From Aquitalea palustris (GTDB lineage: Bacteria; Pseudomonadota; Gammaproteobacteria; Burkholderiales; Chromobacteriaceae), in contig NZ_RFAR01000012.1 in assembly GCF_003693445.1 (NCBI RefSeq), forward strand, positions 78,267 through 142,266: a stretch of DNA of 64,000 bases, given 5' to 3'. Positions 36,692 through 50,379 of the stretch are shown here, piece by piece (position 1 is the first letter of the stretch; the number at the start of each line of letters is the position of its first letter). The notes below the pieces were generated by a model, which saw only the letters and a program-made list of their open reading frames with translations, was not told the DNA's origin and made no database searches. Position numbers and translations under genes: made by a program.

Positions 36692-37482
36692 TATTTTCTC
36701 CTTGCACTATCGTTGCCAGCCGGCGCGCAGATCAGCGTGATGCCCTTGGCCTGAATGATTTCCCTGGATTCCGTCGGCAGTGCCTCATCGGTAATCAGGG
36801 TGTGAATGCTGTGCCACGGCAGTTCCAGATTGGGAATGCGGCGGCCTATCTTGTCCGACTCCACCATCACGATAACTTCGCGCGCCACCTCGGCCATGAC
36901 CCGCGACAGCCCCACCAGTTCGTTGAAGGTGGTGGTGCCGCGTTCCAGATCGATGCCGTCGGCACCGACAAACAGCTGGTCGAAATCGTAGGAGCGCAGT
37001 ACCTGCTCGGCCACCTGGCCCTGGAAGGATTCGGAGTGCGGGTCCCAGGTGCCACCAGTCATCAGCAGGGTGGGTTCGTTTTCCAGTTCGCGCAGCGCTG
37101 CGGCCACATTGAGCGAATTGGTCATCACCACCAGGCCGCGCTTGTTGCCCAGCAGCGGAATCATGCCGCTGGTGGTGGTGCCGCTATCGATGATGATGCG
37201 GTTATGGTCGCGAATGCGTTCGGCCGCGGCACGGGCGATATCCAGCTTGCGGTCGGACAGCTGGCCAGCATCCGGTTCGGTCATCATTTCGCTGGGCAGG
37301 GACACCGCGCCACCATAGCGGCGCAGCAGCAGGCCGCCGGTTTCCAGCAGGGCCAGATCCTTGCGAATGGTCACTTCAGAGGTGGCAAAGCGGCGGGTCA
37401 GCTCGTCCACGCTCACCTCGCCCTGTTCTTGCACCAGGGTGGCAATGGCATGGCGGCGCTGCTGGGTGTTTCGTTTGGTCAT
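36691..37482 (-). CDS. glmR: DeoR-family regulator of amino-sugar synthesis (GlmR type)
   Basis: 263 residues from ATG 37482. The DeoR winged helix is at the start ([41 protein letters not shown]), then the sugar-phosphate sensor domain with [29 protein letters not shown] and [12 protein letters not shown]. It sits between glmU and glmS as in Pseudomonas, where the equivalent regulator controls glmS. An operator-like site overlaps the region immediately before the start codon and no ribosome site is visible there, so autorepression is likely. An upstream in-frame ATG at 37539 exists but would include the operator in the coding region. Confidence 0.88.
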   Translation of the reverse strand: MTKRNTQQRRHAIATLVQEQGEVSVDELTRRFATSEVTIRKDLALLETGGLLLRRYGGAVSLPSEMMTEPDAGQLSDRKLDIARAAAERIRDHNRIIIDSGTTTSGMIPLLGNKRGLVVMTNSLNVAAALRELENEPTLLMTGGTWDPHSESFQGQVAEQVLRSYDFDQLFVGADGIDLERGTTTFNELVGLSRVMAEVAREVIVMVESDKIGRRIPNLELPWHSIHTLITDEALPTESREIIQAKGITLICAPAGNDSARRK

Positions 37483-37489
37483 GCCATGG

Positions 37490-37503
37490 TTTCGTTTCGA
37501 AAG
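37490..37503. promoter_or_regulatory. Candidate GlmR operator, proximal copy
   Basis: TTTCGTTTCGAAAG, eight bases upstream of the glmR start. The same sequence recurs in the opposite orientation at 37569-37583. TTTCG-rich repeats of this kind are known operators of DeoR-family regulators. Confidence 0.55.
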
Positions 37504-37565
37504 TTTGCCGATGATAGCAAGGCGAAAAATCCTTGGCAATGAAACAAAACAACAAAATGCTTAAC

Positions 37566-37586
37566 TTTCTTTCGAAACGAAAGAAA
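37566..37586. promoter_or_regulatory. Candidate GlmR operator, distal copy
   Basis: Perfect inverted repeat with arms TTTCTTTCG and CGAAAGAAA around AAA. It contains the reverse complement of the proximal site, 76 bp away, between the glmU terminator and glmR. Two sites allow looping or cooperative repression. Confidence 0.6.
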
Positions 37587-37615
37587 AACGACAACACTGA
37601 AAGAGCGCAGCCAGC

Positions 37616-37652
37616 AAAAACCCGGTGGCTTCCTACAGGAAACACACCGGGT
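37616..37652 (-). terminator. Rho-independent terminator after glmU
   Basis: On the minus strand: ACCCGGTG ... CACCGGGT followed by TTTTT, with an inner TTTCC/GGAA pairing. It separates glmU from glmR-glmS. Confidence 0.75.
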
Positions 37653-37677
37653 GTCGGCAGTGTACTGGCCAGCCGCT

Positions 37678-39042
37678 TCAGCTCTTTTTCTGCGGTCGCT
37701 TCCAGCCGGCAATCGTCACCTGGCGTGCCCGGGCCACGGTCAGGGCATCGGCCGGGGCGGTGCGGCTGATCACCGAGCCGGCACCGACGGTTGCGCCGCT
37801 TTCCAGCGTGACCGGAGCCACCATCAGCGTGCCGGAGCCGACAAATACATTGTCGCCAATCACGGTCTTGAATTTGTTCACGCCATCGTAATTGCAAGTT
37901 ACCGAGCCAGCGCCCACGTTCACCTTGCTGCCGATTTCGGCATCGCCGATATAGGTGAGGTGATTGACCTTGGAACCCAGGCCAACCGTGCTCTTTTTGA
38001 TTTCGACAAAGTTGCCGATATGCACTTCGTCGGCCAGCACCGCACCAGGGCGCAGACGGGCATACGGACCAAGGCGGCAATCTGCTCCGACCACGGCATC
38101 TTCCAGATGCGAGAAGGCGGCAATACGGCTACCGGCAGCGACGCTGACATTCTTCAGCACGCAGTTAGCGCCGATTTCGACATTGTCGCCCAGCTCCACC
38201 ACGCCTTCGAACACGCAATTGACGTCGATGCTGACATCGCGGCCATGTTGCAGGCTGCCACGGATATCAATGCGGGCCGGGTCGGCCAGTGTCACACCGG
38301 CAGTCAGCAAGGCACGCGCCTGATTCAGTTGCAGGATGCGTTCCAGCTCGGCCAATTGCAGCTTGTTGTTGACCCCAGCGGCTTCCCAGGAGGCCGACAC
38401 GCTGGCGCTTTCCACCGGGATGCCTGCGGCGACGGCCAGTTCCAGCACGTCAGTCAGATAGTATTCGCCCTGGGCATTGCCATTACGCAAGGCATGCAGC
38501 CAGTCGCCCAGCTGGCGGTTGGGCAGCACCATCATGCCGGTATTGATTTCACGGATGGCCAGCTGCTCCGGCGTGCAGTCCTTGTGTTCGACAATGGCCT
38601 TGAGCTTGCCATCGCCGCCACGCAGCATGCGTCCATAGCCAGTGGCGTCGTCCAGTACGTCGGTCAGTACCGCCATGCCATCGCCAGCAGCGGCAATCAG
38701 CTGCTGCAACGTTTCGCTGCGGGTGAGCGGCACATCGCCGTATAGCACCAGGGTCTTGCCATCTTGCGGCAGTGCCGACAGCGCCATTTTCAGCGCGTGG
38801 CCGGTACCCAGCTGCTCGGCCTGCTCGGCCCAGATGATGTCTTCATCCTTGATGACCTGACGCACCTGTTCACCGCCAAATCCGTACACCACCACCAGCC
38901 GTGCCGGCTTGAGCGTGCGGGCGGTGGCAATGACACGCGCCAGCATGGGCGCACCGCCGATGGGATGCAAAACCTTGGGTTTGGCGGAGTACATGCGGGT
39001 ACCCTTGCCTGCCGCCAGAATGACAATGCTGAGGCTGTCCAT
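37678..39042 (-). CDS. glmU: Bifunctional GlcNAc-1-P uridyltransferase / GlcN-1-P acetyltransferase
   Basis: 454 residues. The N-terminal pyrophosphorylase has [22 protein letters not shown] and VLYGDVPL; the C-terminal half is a left-handed beta helix of hexapeptide repeats (for example [37 protein letters not shown] runs) with the acetyltransferase active site near [20 protein letters not shown]. It makes UDP-GlcNAc, following GlmS and GlmM. It lies between the ATP synthase operon and glmR-glmS and has terminators on both sides, so it is probably its own unit. Confidence 0.97.
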   Translation of the reverse strand: MDSLSIVILAAGKGTRMYSAKPKVLHPIGGAPMLARVIATARTLKPARLVVVYGFGGEQVRQVIKDEDIIWAEQAEQLGTGHALKMALSALPQDGKTLVLYGDVPLTRSETLQQLIAAAGDGMAVLTDVLDDATGYGRMLRGGDGKLKAIVEHKDCTPEQLAIREINTGMMVLPNRQLGDWLHALRNGNAQGEYYLTDVLELAVAAGIPVESASVSASWEAAGVNNKLQLAELERILQLNQARALLTAGVTLADPARIDIRGSLQHGRDVSIDVNCVFEGVVELGDNVEIGANCVLKNVSVAAGSRIAAFSHLEDAVVGADCRLGPYARLRPGAVLADEVHIGNFVEIKKSTVGLGSKVNHLTYIGDAEIGSKVNVGAGSVTCNYDGVNKFKTVIGDNVFVGSGTLMVAPVTLESGATVGAGSVISRTAPADALTVARARQVTIAGWKRPQKKS

Positions 39043-39077
39043 GCGAGATCTTTACTGGTCAAAAATAATGCAGAAAT

Positions 39078-39106
39078 GAAAAAGGCTGCCACAAAAGTGG
39101 CAGCCT
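39078..39106 (-). terminator. Rho-independent terminator of the atp operon
   Basis: On the minus strand: AGGCTGCCAC, loop TTTT, GTGGCAGCCT then TTTTC. It lies 30 bp after atpC. Confidence 0.9.
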
Positions 39107-39135
39107 GCAACTATACACGATTCGTTCTCGCGCTT

Positions 39136-39558
39136 TTAGTGCACACGCTTCTTGAGGTAATCCAGTGCCTTGAGCTGGGCAATGGCTACTGCCAGGGCAG
39201 CGTGCGCCTTTGCCGTGCTCAGGTCATCGGTAGCATGCTGCAGAGATTCCTCTGCAGCGCGCTTGGCCTCATTGGCGCGAGCTTCGTCGAGATCCTCGCC
39301 GCGGATCGCCGTATCAGCCAGCACGGTGATGTGGGTGGGCTGTACTTCCAGCATGCCGCCGGAGACAGCCACCAACACTTCTTCCTTGCTGCCGGGTACT
39401 GTCATGCGCAGTACACCGGGTTTGATACGGGTCAGGAGCGGCACGTGTCGCGGATAGACACCGATCTCACCTTCCAGCGCCGGAGCGACCAGAAACTCGG
39501 CTTCGCCAGAGTAGATGAGTTGTTCGGTGCTCACCACTTCCACATGCATCTTGGACAT
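39136..39558 (-). CDS. atpC: ATP synthase F1 subunit epsilon
   Basis: 140 residues. An N-terminal beta-sandwich (MHVEVVSTEQLIYSGEAEFLVAPALEGEIGVYPRHVPLLTRIKPGVLR) and a C-terminal helical hairpin (LDEARANEAKRAAEESLQ) match the epsilon subunit of the central stalk, which also damps ATP hydrolysis. Last gene of the operon, 15 bp after atpD. Confidence 0.97.
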   Translation of the reverse strand: MSKMHVEVVSTEQLIYSGEAEFLVAPALEGEIGVYPRHVPLLTRIKPGVLRMTVPGSKEEVLVAVSGGMLEVQPTHITVLADTAIRGEDLDEARANEAKRAAEESLQHATDDLSTAKAHAALAVAIAQLKALDYLKKRVH

Positions 39559-39573
39559 AAGCCCTCTCCTTAA

Positions 39574-40977
<1,404 letters not shown>

Positions 40978-41010
40978 CTAAACATTTAACTTTTACAGTC
41001 TGTGTACGGC

Positions 41011-41877
41011 TTACACCGCTGCGGCACCGGCCACAATCTCAGACAGCTCAGTGGTAATCGCCGCTTGACGGGCCTTGTTGTACACAAGGCGCAGCTGCTT
41101 GATCGTATTACCCGCGTTGTCGGTTGCGGCTTTCATGGCCACCATACGCGCTGCCTGTTCGGAAGCCATATTTTCGGCCAGAGCCTGATACACCACCGAC
41201 TCCAGGTAACGCTTGACCAAGAACTCCATCAGGCTGGGGGCATCCGGTTCGTAGAGGTAATCCCACGAATGCGAGTGCTCCACCACCATGTGATGCGGAG
41301 TCAACGGCAGGAGCTGTTCGATTGTCGGTTCCTGTTTCATCGTGTTGATGAAACCGGAATAGACGATGTAAACCGCGTCCAGTTCGCCTTCAGCGTACTG
41401 CTTGAACAGCACTGTAAGCGGGCCAATTAGTTTGTCCATCTTCGGAATATCACCGAGCTGGACAGCGCTAGCCACGACATTGAGACGAGCACGCTGGGTA
41501 GCAGCCAGGGCCTTCTGACCCAGGCAGCACACGTCGACTTCGACGTTTTGATCCTGCAGTTCCTTGACCTTGGCGTAGAAGCGCTTGAACGAGTTCACGT
41601 TCAAGCCGCCACACAGGCCCTTGTCCGAGGACACCAGGATGATACCAGCGCGCTTGACAACGTCACGGCGTGCAAGCAGTGGATGACCAAGATCCGCGTT
41701 TGCCTGAGCAAGGTGCGCCATAACCGTGCGCACCTTCTCAGCATAAGGACGGGCAGCGCGCATACGCTCTTGCGTTTTGCGCATCTTGGAGGTTGACACC
41801 ATTTGCATCGCGCGAGTGATCTTCTGCGTGTTTTGCACGCTTCGGATCTTGGTGAGAATCTCTTTACCGACTGCCAT
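41011..41877 (-). CDS. atpG: ATP synthase F1 subunit gamma
   Basis: 288 residues beginning MAVGKEILTKIRSVQNTQKITRAMQMVSTSKMRK, the conserved coiled-coil N-terminus of the rotating shaft. The C-terminal helix ARMVAMKAATDNAGNTIKQLRLVYNKARQAAITTELSEIVAGAAA is the second coil strand. Between them SSDKGLCGGLN is conserved. Located between atpA and atpD in standard order. Confidence 0.98.
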   Translation of the reverse strand: MAVGKEILTKIRSVQNTQKITRAMQMVSTSKMRKTQERMRAARPYAEKVRTVMAHLAQANADLGHPLLARRDVVKRAGIILVSSDKGLCGGLNVNSFKRFYAKVKELQDQNVEVDVCCLGQKALAATQRARLNVVASAVQLGDIPKMDKLIGPLTVLFKQYAEGELDAVYIVYSGFINTMKQEPTIEQLLPLTPHHMVVEHSHSWDYLYEPDAPSLMEFLVKRYLESVVYQALAENMASEQAARMVAMKAATDNAGNTIKQLRLVYNKARQAAITTELSEIVAGAAAV

Positions 41878-41916
41878 TCCTGAACCTTTCTTTAGCTACG
41901 ACGTGAGTCGAAAGGC

Positions 41917-43461
41917 TCAGTTGAAGCTGTAGCCAGCCTTGAACGATTCCATCGCCTTGGCCAGTACCTTCTCGTTGTCGCCGGACAGATCGCCCGAAGC
42001 GTTAACGGCTGCCAGTACATCGCTGTGGTTCGCACGCACGTAAGCGAGGAACTCAGCTTCGAATGCCAGGGCCTTCTTCACCGGAACGTCTTCGTAGCTA
42101 CCCTTGTTCACAGCCCACAGGGTCAGCGCCATTTCAGCGGTGGCCAGCGGCACGAACTGCTTCTGCTTCATCAGTTCGGTAACCACTTCACCGTGTTGCA
42201 GCTGCTTGCGGGTTGCTTCGTCCAGGTCGGAAGCGAACTGCGAGAACGCAGCCAGTTCACGATACTGGGCCAGGGCCAGACGAATACCACCACCCAGCTT
42301 TTTGATGACCTTGGTCTGGGCCGCACCACCCACGCGGGATACCGAGATACCGGCGTTGATGGCCGGACGGATACCTGCGTTGAAGAGGTCGGATTCCAGG
42401 AAGATCTGGCCGTCAGTGATGGAAATCACGTTGGTCGGAACGAAGGCGGAAACGTCACCAGCCTGGGTTTCGATGATAGGCAGTGCGGTCAGCGAACCGG
42501 TCTTGCCCTTCACTTCGCCCTTGGTCAGTTTTTCTACTTCGTCCTCGTTGATGCGGGAAGCGCGTTCCAGCAGACGGGAGTGGAGGTAGAACACGTCACC
42601 AGGATAGGCTTCACGGCCCGGCGGACGACGCAGCAGCAGGGAGATCTGACGGTAGGCAACGGCTTGCTTGGACAAGTCATCGTATACGATCAGTGCATCT
42701 TCGCCGCGGTCGCGGAAATATTCGCCCATGGAGCAGCCGGAGTACGGTGCAATGAATTGCAGCGCAGCAGCTTCCGAAGCGGTAGCGGCAACGATGATGG
42801 TGTGACCCAGTGCACCGTGCTCTTCCAGCTTGCGAACCACGTTGGCGATGGACGAGGCTTTTTGACCTACGGCTACGTAGATACAAACAACGCCAGTGCC
42901 CTTTTGATTGATGATGGCGTCCAGAGCAACGGCAGTCTTGCCGGTCTGGCGGTCACCAATGATCAGCTCACGCTGACCACGGCCAACCGGAACCATGGAG
43001 TCAATGGCTTTCAGGCCGGTCTGCATCGGCTGGGATACGGATTGACGCGCAATCACACCCGGCGCGATCTTTTCGATCGGGCTGGACAGCTTGGCGTTAA
43101 CCGGACCCTTGCCGTCGATCGGCTGACCCAGAGCATTGACAACACGGCCCACCAGTTCCGGACCTACCGGCACTTCCAGAATGCGACCGGTACACTTGAC
43201 TTCGTCGCCTTCGGAAATGTGTTCGTACTCGCCCAGAATCACGGCGCCGACAAAGTCGCGCTCCAGGTTCATGGCGAGGCCGTAGGTGTTGCCCGGGAAC
43301 TCGAGCATTTCGCCCTGCATCACGTCTGCCAGACCGTGGATACGAACGATACCGTCGGTCACGGAAATGACCGTACCCTTGGTACGGACTTCAGCGCCTT
43401 CAGCCAGGTTCTGAATCTTGGCCTTGATCAGATCGCTGATTTCAGAGGGGTTCAACTGCAT
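41917..43461 (-). CDS. atpA: ATP synthase F1 subunit alpha
   Basis: 514 residues. Non-catalytic nucleotide site with Walker A GDRQTGKT at 169-176, [23 protein letters not shown] and the arginine finger region [43 protein letters not shown]. It alternates with beta in the F1 hexamer. Confidence 0.99.
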   Translation of the reverse strand: MQLNPSEISDLIKAKIQNLAEGAEVRTKGTVISVTDGIVRIHGLADVMQGEMLEFPGNTYGLAMNLERDFVGAVILGEYEHISEGDEVKCTGRILEVPVGPELVGRVVNALGQPIDGKGPVNAKLSSPIEKIAPGVIARQSVSQPMQTGLKAIDSMVPVGRGQRELIIGDRQTGKTAVALDAIINQKGTGVVCIYVAVGQKASSIANVVRKLEEHGALGHTIIVAATASEAAALQFIAPYSGCSMGEYFRDRGEDALIVYDDLSKQAVAYRQISLLLRRPPGREAYPGDVFYLHSRLLERASRINEDEVEKLTKGEVKGKTGSLTALPIIETQAGDVSAFVPTNVISITDGQIFLESDLFNAGIRPAINAGISVSRVGGAAQTKVIKKLGGGIRLALAQYRELAAFSQFASDLDEATRKQLQHGEVVTELMKQKQFVPLATAEMALTLWAVNKGSYEDVPVKKALAFEAEFLAYVRANHSDVLAAVNASGDLSGDNEKVLAKAMESFKAGYSFN

Positions 43462-43469
43462 GATCTCTC

Positions 43470-44006
43470 CTAATTCTTGAGGCTTGCCGCCATCGCTTGC
43501 AGCTTGCCGCGCACGGAACTGTCGATGACATCGTCACCTACCAGTACGCGCACACCACCGATCAGATCGGCATTGTCACGCACATCAAGACGTACGGTTT
43601 TGCCGTATTTCTTGGAAAGCGTGCTGGTGAGTTCGGCTTTCTGTTCTTCGGTCAGCGGGAACGCCGTTTCAACTTGCGCATCAACGATGTTTTCCGCTTC
43701 GGCCTTGTACAGTTCGAACTGACTGGCGATATGCGGCAGCAGCATCAGGCGGTGGTTCTCGATCAGGGCGACCAGAAAGTTTTTCACGCTTTCATTGGCA
43801 CGCTCGCCGAGGACATCCAGCATCAGCGCCTCAACCTCTTTTGCGGTATGTTTCGGATTGGTGACAACTTCGACCATATCCGGGTTGTTCACCATGGCAG
43901 CCAGCCACGCAAGCGCATCGGACCACTGGTCCAGCGTACGCGTTTCGGTGGCGAGGCTGTATACCGCTTCGGCGTAGGGCCTTGCGACGGTAATGAGTTC
44001 TGCCAT
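43470..44006 (-). CDS. atpH: ATP synthase F1 subunit delta
   Basis: 178 residues starting [19 protein letters not shown], followed by a helical N-terminal domain that binds alpha and a C-terminal beta-rich part ([43 protein letters not shown]) typical of delta/OSCP. Peripheral stalk component; eight bases before atpA. Confidence 0.97.
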   Translation of the reverse strand: MAELITVARPYAEAVYSLATETRTLDQWSDALAWLAAMVNNPDMVEVVTNPKHTAKEVEALMLDVLGERANESVKNFLVALIENHRLMLLPHIASQFELYKAEAENIVDAQVETAFPLTEEQKAELTSTLSKKYGKTVRLDVRDNADLIGGVRVLVGDDVIDSSVRGKLQAMAASLKN

Positions 44007-44013
44007 GAGTTAA

Positions 44014-44484
44014 TTAAAACTCCGCTTTGATGGAGGAAAGCAGGTCGGCGTGCTTGGCTGCATCGATCTCTTTGCGCAGGATCTTCTCTGCGCCGACTAC
44101 GGCCAGCTGGGCCACATGCTCACGCAGGGCTTCCTTGGCACGCATCACTTCCTGATCGATCTGACCTTTGGCGTCAGCCACAATACGGGCACCTTCAGTG
44201 CTGGCATTGTCCTTGGCTTCGTCCACGATCTGGGTTGCACGCTTCTCGGCAGAAGCAATGATTTCCATTGCTTGCTGCTTGGCCTTGCGAACTTCGTCCG
44301 CAACGCGCTTTTCAGCGGCTTCCAGATCTTGCTTGCCACGTTCTGCAGCGGCCAAGCCGTCTGCAATACGCTTGGCACGCTCTTCCATCATATTGGTAAG
44401 CGGAGGCCAAACAAACTTCATGGTGAACCATACCAGGATGGCGAACGTGATCGCCTGGCCCAGTAGTGTTACGTTAAATTCCAC
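44014..44484 (-). CDS. atpF: ATP synthase Fo subunit b
   Basis: 156 residues: one N-terminal membrane helix ([25 protein letters not shown]) and then a long charged, alanine-rich helix forming the dimeric peripheral stalk. Standard length and position between atpE and atpH. Confidence 0.98.
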   Translation of the reverse strand: MEFNVTLLGQAITFAILVWFTMKFVWPPLTNMMEERAKRIADGLAAAERGKQDLEAAEKRVADEVRKAKQQAMEIIASAEKRATQIVDEAKDNASTEGARIVADAKGQIDQEVMRAKEALREHVAQLAVVGAEKILRKEIDAAKHADLLSSIKAEF

Positions 44485-44537
44485 GCTTGTTTTCCTCCAG
44501 AGAATGACTTCTACACCAACCGTTTACTGACTAAAAA

Positions 44538-44822
<285 letters not shown>

Positions 44823-44908
44823 TTATCTCCTAAGACTTATGCAAGGATGGTTGGTAAAAAAACTAAAACAAAGGTAAAGCTCAAACTAAAACAAATACCA
44901 CGAACTCT

Positions 44909-46126
<1,218 letters not shown>

Positions 46127-46127
46127 T

Positions 46128-46157
46128 TATAGGCTGAGGGCTTGATTTGCGTCAAAC
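46128..46157 (-). promoter_or_regulatory. Sigma-70 promoter of the atp operon
   Basis: On the minus strand: TTGACG, 18-bp spacer, TATAAT (46128-46133), ending 18 bases before the atpI ATG. Nearly ideal consensus. Confidence 0.75.
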
Positions 46158-46193
46158 TGAACATCGCCCGCACCATTGCAGTGCAACATATAA

Positions 46194-47051
46194 TCATTTG
46201 CTTGATTTTGCTTGAAGTTTTTCCAGCAGCCGTTCCAGATCGTCCAGATTGGCATACTCCACCTGCAAACGGCCCTGCCCGCGTGCGCCATGACGGATGC
46301 TGACCTTGGCTCCGATGCATTCCGAGACTTCCTGTTCCAGCCGGGCAATGTCCGGATCCACGCGCTTATCCACGGTCGCCACTGTGGTTTTTTGGTCAGA
46401 CAATTGTTGCACCCGGCGCTCGACTTCGCGTACCGACCAGCCCTTCTCCACCGCCGCCTGCGCCAGCTCCAGTTGCTGCACCACCGGTAGCGCCAGCAAG
46501 GCTCGGGCATGACCCATTTCCAGCAGCCCCTGATGCAGCATGTGCTGTACCGGCTCCGGCAGCGCCAAGAGGCGCAGCAGATTGGACACGGCGCTGCGCG
46601 AACGGCCTACAGCATCGGCAGCGCTTTCATGTGTCAGACCAAATTCGCTGATCAGCCGCTTGAGACCTTGCGCCTCTTCTATCGGGTCCAGTTCCTGGCG
46701 CTGGATGTTCTCGATCAGCGCCATGGCCAGGGCAGCTTCGTCAGCTACGGTTTTCACCACGGCCGGCACTTCGGCAAGACCCGCCTTGCGCGCGGCACGC
46801 CAGCGGCGTTCGCCGGCGATCAGTTCGTATTCACCGAGGCCCACTTCGCGCACCACCACCGGCTGGATAATGCCCTGCGCCCGGATCGACGCGGCCAGTT
46901 CTTCCAGCGCCACTTCATTCATATGACTGCGCGGCTGGTATTTACCGGGACGGATCAGGTCGATGGAAAGCGTGGTGAGACGGTCGTCTACCGCAGCGCT
47001 GGTGGCGAGGAGCGCGTCAAGACCGCGCCCGAGTCCTTTGAGTTTGGCCAT
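46194..47051 (-). CDS. parB: Chromosome partitioning protein ParB
   Basis: 285 residues. N-terminal ParA-interacting peptide (KLKGLGRGLDALL), CTP-binding domain with GERRWRAARKAGL, helix-turn-helix (LTHESAADAVGRSRSAVSNLLRLLALPEPVQ) for parS binding, and a C-terminal dimerisation helix. It loads as a clamp at parS and drives origin segregation with ParA. Start MAKLKG is four bases after parA. I did not find a clear parS in the neighbourhood by eye. Confidence 0.97.
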   Translation of the reverse strand: MAKLKGLGRGLDALLATSAAVDDRLTTLSIDLIRPGKYQPRSHMNEVALEELAASIRAQGIIQPVVVREVGLGEYELIAGERRWRAARKAGLAEVPAVVKTVADEAALAMALIENIQRQELDPIEEAQGLKRLISEFGLTHESAADAVGRSRSAVSNLLRLLALPEPVQHMLHQGLLEMGHARALLALPVVQQLELAQAAVEKGWSVREVERRVQQLSDQKTTVATVDKRVDPDIARLEQEVSECIGAKVSIRHGARGQGRLQVEYANLDDLERLLEKLQAKSSK

Positions 47052-47055
47052 GTTG

Positions 47056-47847
47056 TCAGACAGATGGAGTTGCGGTTGCGGATTCGAGGCGGGCAGTCAG
47101 TTCCTGCGCCAGCGCGAGATAGGCCTGTGCACCGCGAGCATTGCGGTCGTACACCAGACCGGGCAGGCCATGACTGGGTGCCTCGGCCAGACGCACATTG
47201 CGCGGGATGACGGTTTCGAACACCTTGCTGCCAAAATGGCTGGCCAGCTGCTCGGACACCTGCTGTGAAAGATTACTACGTGCATCGAACATGGTACGCA
47301 GCAGGCCCATGATTTCAATGCGCGGATTCACCGCTGCGCGCACCTTGCGCAGGGTGGTGACCAGATCGGACAGCCCTTCCAGCGCATAGTATTCACACAC
47401 CATGGGTATCAGCACGCTATTGGCGGCCACCAGGCCGTTGAGCGTCAGCAGATTGAGCGAGGGCGGGCAGTCGATCAACACATAGTCGTACTGATCGTCG
47501 ACCAGGCTGAGTGCGTTTTTCAGACGGGCTTCGCGGGCCAGCTCGTTCACCAGCTCCAGCTCGGCTCCACCCAGGTCGCGGTTGGCGGGCAGTACGTGAT
47601 AGCCGCCCTGCTTGGCGGGCTGGCGCACCTCTTCCACCGAGGCATCGCCCAGCAGCACGTGATACACCGACTGCTCGAGCGCCTGTTTGGCAATGCCGCT
47701 ACCCATGGTGGCATTGCCCTGCGGGTCGAGATCCACTATCAGCACCCGCCGCCCCAGTTCGGCCAGACCTGCTGCCAGGTTGACCACGGTGGTGGTCTTG
47801 CCGACCCCACCTTTCTGGTTGGCGACCGCGATCACCCGTGCATTCAT
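47056..47847 (-). CDS. parA: Chromosome partitioning ATPase ParA
   Basis: 263 residues. Deviant Walker A in ANQKGGVGKTTTVVNLA near the start, VDLDPQGNATMGSG, and the YVLIDCPPSLNLLTLNGL Walker B. Gene order mnmG-rsmG-parA-parB is conserved near the origin in many proteobacteria. The start overlaps the rsmG stop by four bases. Confidence 0.97.
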   Translation of the reverse strand: MNARVIAVANQKGGVGKTTTVVNLAAGLAELGRRVLIVDLDPQGNATMGSGIAKQALEQSVYHVLLGDASVEEVRQPAKQGGYHVLPANRDLGGAELELVNELAREARLKNALSLVDDQYDYVLIDCPPSLNLLTLNGLVAANSVLIPMVCEYYALEGLSDLVTTLRKVRAAVNPRIEIMGLLRTMFDARSNLSQQVSEQLASHFGSKVFETVIPRNVRLAEAPSHGLPGLVYDRNARGAQAYLALAQELTARLESATATPSV

Positions 47848-48470
47848 TTAGCCACCATTCTCACCAGATGGCGTTCGGCGTCCAGACCGGGCACCGACAC
47901 CGGCAATACTTCGGCAACTGCCACCGTCTCCGGCAGCAGCGAGATTTCTTCGTAGGGATAGACACCCTTCATCGCCAGGTACTGGCCACCTTCGGCCAGC
48001 AGGTGCGGGGTGAGCTTGACGAACTCGGCCAGCTCGGCAAAGGCGCGACTGGTGATGCGGTCGAACTTCTGCTCCGGCTGGTAGGCTTCCACCCGGCTGG
48101 TGATCACCTCGACATTGGGCAAACCCAGCTCGATGACCGCCTGACGCAGGAAGGTGGTTTTCTTGTGGTTGGAGTCCAGCAACACCACCTGCAGATCCGG
48201 CCGGGCAATAGCTGCCGGAATACCTGGCATGCCGCCACCAGAGCCGACGTCCAGCAGGCGGGTACCACCATTCAGGTGTGGCACCAGCGACAGGCTGTCC
48301 AGCAGGTGGTAGCTGACCATGCGCTGCTCTTCACGCACGGCGGTCAGGTTATAAGTGTGGTTCCATTTGGCCAGCAGCGTCAGATAGCCATCCAGCAAGG
48401 CCAGCTGTTGTTCATTCAATCCCAGGGCCAGTTGATCCAGCCCGTTTTTCAGTTCTGCAGTATGTGTCAT
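47844..48470 (-). CDS. rsmG: 16S rRNA (guanine527-N7)-methyltransferase
   Basis: 208 residues from ATG 48470; an in-frame TTG at 48494 overlaps mnmG and is less likely. SAM-binding motif RLLDVGSGGGMPGIPAAI, then VVLLDSNHKKTTFLRQAV and SRAFAELAEFVKL, all typical of RsmG (GidB). It methylates G527 of 16S rRNA. It lies 16 bp after mnmG, in the same operon as parAB. Confidence 0.95.
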   Translation of the reverse strand: MTHTAELKNGLDQLALGLNEQQLALLDGYLTLLAKWNHTYNLTAVREEQRMVSYHLLDSLSLVPHLNGGTRLLDVGSGGGMPGIPAAIARPDLQVVLLDSNHKKTTFLRQAVIELGLPNVEVITSRVEAYQPEQKFDRITSRAFAELAEFVKLTPHLLAEGGQYLAMKGVYPYEEISLLPETVAVAEVLPVSVPGLDAERHLVRMVAK

Positions 48471-48486
48471 GCGCTTGGCTTGGCAA

Positions 48487-50379
48487 TTATTCAATTTTGG
48501 CGTCGGTAAAACCGCGTTTCAGATGCACCATCAGCAGCGCAACGGCCGCCGGGGTGATGCCCTGGATGCGCGATGCCTGGCCCAGGCTTTCCGGGCGCTG
48601 CTGATTCAGTTTTTGTTGCACTTCCTTGGACAGACCCTTGACCAGAGCAAAGTCGATGTCGGCCGGCAGGCGGATGTCTTCCAGATTGTCGCGCCGCGCC
48701 AGTTCTTCGTTCTGGCGGTTGATATAGCCTTGATATTTGACCTGAATTTCTACTTGCTCGGCAACCACGTCGTCTGCCACACCGCCAGCGGCCTCAGGCA
48801 GGGTCATCAGGTCGCGGTAGGCGACATTGGGGCGCTTGAGCAGGTCAAACAGGTTGTATTCACGCTCGATGCCCTTGCCCAGCAAGGTTTCCAGCGCAGC
48901 TGCATCCTGCAGTTTGGCCGGATGCAGCCAGGTGGTTTTCAGGCGCGCGGTTTCGGCTTCCACTGCATCACGCTTGCGGCAGAAGGCATCCCACTGCGCA
49001 TCGCCTACCAGGCCCAGCTTGCGGCCCATGGTGGTGAGGCGCAAGTCGGCATTGTCTTCGCGCAGCTGCAGGCGGAATTCGGCACGGCTGGTAAACATGC
49101 GATAAGGCTCGGACACGCCCTTGGTGATGAGATCGTCCACCAGTACGCCCAGGTAGCCCTCGTCGCGGCGCGGACACCAGCCCTCTTCATCCCGTGAATA
49201 CAAACCGGCATTCAGGCCGGCCAGCAGGCCTTGTGCGGCCGCCTCTTCATAACCGGTGGTGCCGTTGATCTGCCCGGCAAAGAACAGGCCCTTGATGGCC
49301 TTGGTTTCCAGTGTGGACTTGAGGCCACGCGGGTCGAAGTAATCGTATTCGATGGCATAGCCGGGACGCAGGATGTGCGCGTTTTCCATGCCGCGAATCG
49401 AGCGCACTGCTGCCAGCTGGATATCAAACGGCAGGCTGGTGGAAATTCCGTTGGGGTAGAACTCGTGCGTGGTCAGGCCTTCCGGCTCCAGGAAGACCTG
49501 ATGACTGTCCTTGTCGGCAAAGCGGTTGATCTTGTCCTCGATGGACGGGCAGTAACGCGGGCCAACCCCTTCGATCACCCCGGTAAACATCGGGCTGCGT
49601 TCGAAGCCGGAGCGGATGATGTCGTGGGTTTGCTGATTGGTATGGGTAATCCAGCACGGCAGCTGCGTGGGGTGCATGTTGCGCTGGCCACGATAGGAGA
49701 ACACCGGCTCCGGGGTATCACCCGGCTGCTCTTCCATTACCGAAAAATCGATGCTGCGGCCATCAATGCGCGGCGGCGTGCCGGTTTTCAGGCGGCCAAC
49801 CGGCAAGGCCAGCTCACGCAAACGTGCACCCAAGGTGGACGCTGCCTGATCGCCGGCGCGGCCACCGGTGTAGTTTTCCAGGCCAACATGAATCTTGCCG
49901 GACAAAAAGGTGCCTGCAGTCAGCACTACGGTACGGGCACGGAAAGTGATGCCGATGGCGGTGATGGCACCGGCCACGTGATCACCTTCGATCAGCAGAT
50001 CATCCACCGGCTGCTGGAATAACGTGAGATTGGGCTGGTTTTCCAGCATCTCGCGAATGGCCGCCTTGTACAGGATGCGGTCGGCCTGGGCGCGGGTAGC
50101 ACGCACCGCTGGCCCCTTCGAGGCATTCAGGGTGCGGAACTGGATGCCGCCGATATCGGTGGCCAGCGCCATGGCGCCGCCCAGTGCATCCACCTCTTTC
50201 ACCAGGTGACCCTTGCCGATGCCACCAATCGACGGATTGCACGACATCTGACCCAGGGTCTCGATATTGTGGGTAAGCAGTAGCGTGGCGCGCCCCATGC
50301 GGGCTGCGGCCAGTGCGGCCTCGGTGCCGGCGTGACCGCCGCCGACCACGATCACGTCAAATTGTGTGGGATAAATCAT
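48487..50379 (-). CDS. mnmG: tRNA U34 carboxymethylaminomethyl-modifying enzyme MnmG
   Basis: 630 residues from ATG 50379; the frame is open to 50418 but the added residues have no FAD-fold character. FAD motif [22 protein letters not shown], then [22 protein letters not shown] and [11 protein letters not shown], all signatures of GidA/MnmG. With MnmE it modifies the wobble uridine of several tRNAs. First gene of the mnmG-rsmG-parA-parB run. The 336-bp upstream gap (50380-50715) has no gene. Confidence 0.98.
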   Translation of the reverse strand: MIYPTQFDVIVVGGGHAGTEAALAAARMGRATLLLTHNIETLGQMSCNPSIGGIGKGHLVKEVDALGGAMALATDIGGIQFRTLNASKGPAVRATRAQADRILYKAAIREMLENQPNLTLFQQPVDDLLIEGDHVAGAITAIGITFRARTVVLTAGTFLSGKIHVGLENYTGGRAGDQAASTLGARLRELALPVGRLKTGTPPRIDGRSIDFSVMEEQPGDTPEPVFSYRGQRNMHPTQLPCWITHTNQQTHDIIRSGFERSPMFTGVIEGVGPRYCPSIEDKINRFADKDSHQVFLEPEGLTTHEFYPNGISTSLPFDIQLAAVRSIRGMENAHILRPGYAIEYDYFDPRGLKSTLETKAIKGLFFAGQINGTTGYEEAAAQGLLAGLNAGLYSRDEEGWCPRRDEGYLGVLVDDLITKGVSEPYRMFTSRAEFRLQLREDNADLRLTTMGRKLGLVGDAQWDAFCRKRDAVEAETARLKTTWLHPAKLQDAAALETLLGKGIEREYNLFDLLKRPNVAYRDLMTLPEAAGGVADDVVAEQVEIQVKYQGYINRQNEELARRDNLEDIRLPADIDFALVKGLSKEVQQKLNQQRPESLGQASRIQGITPAAVALLMVHLKRGFTDAKIE

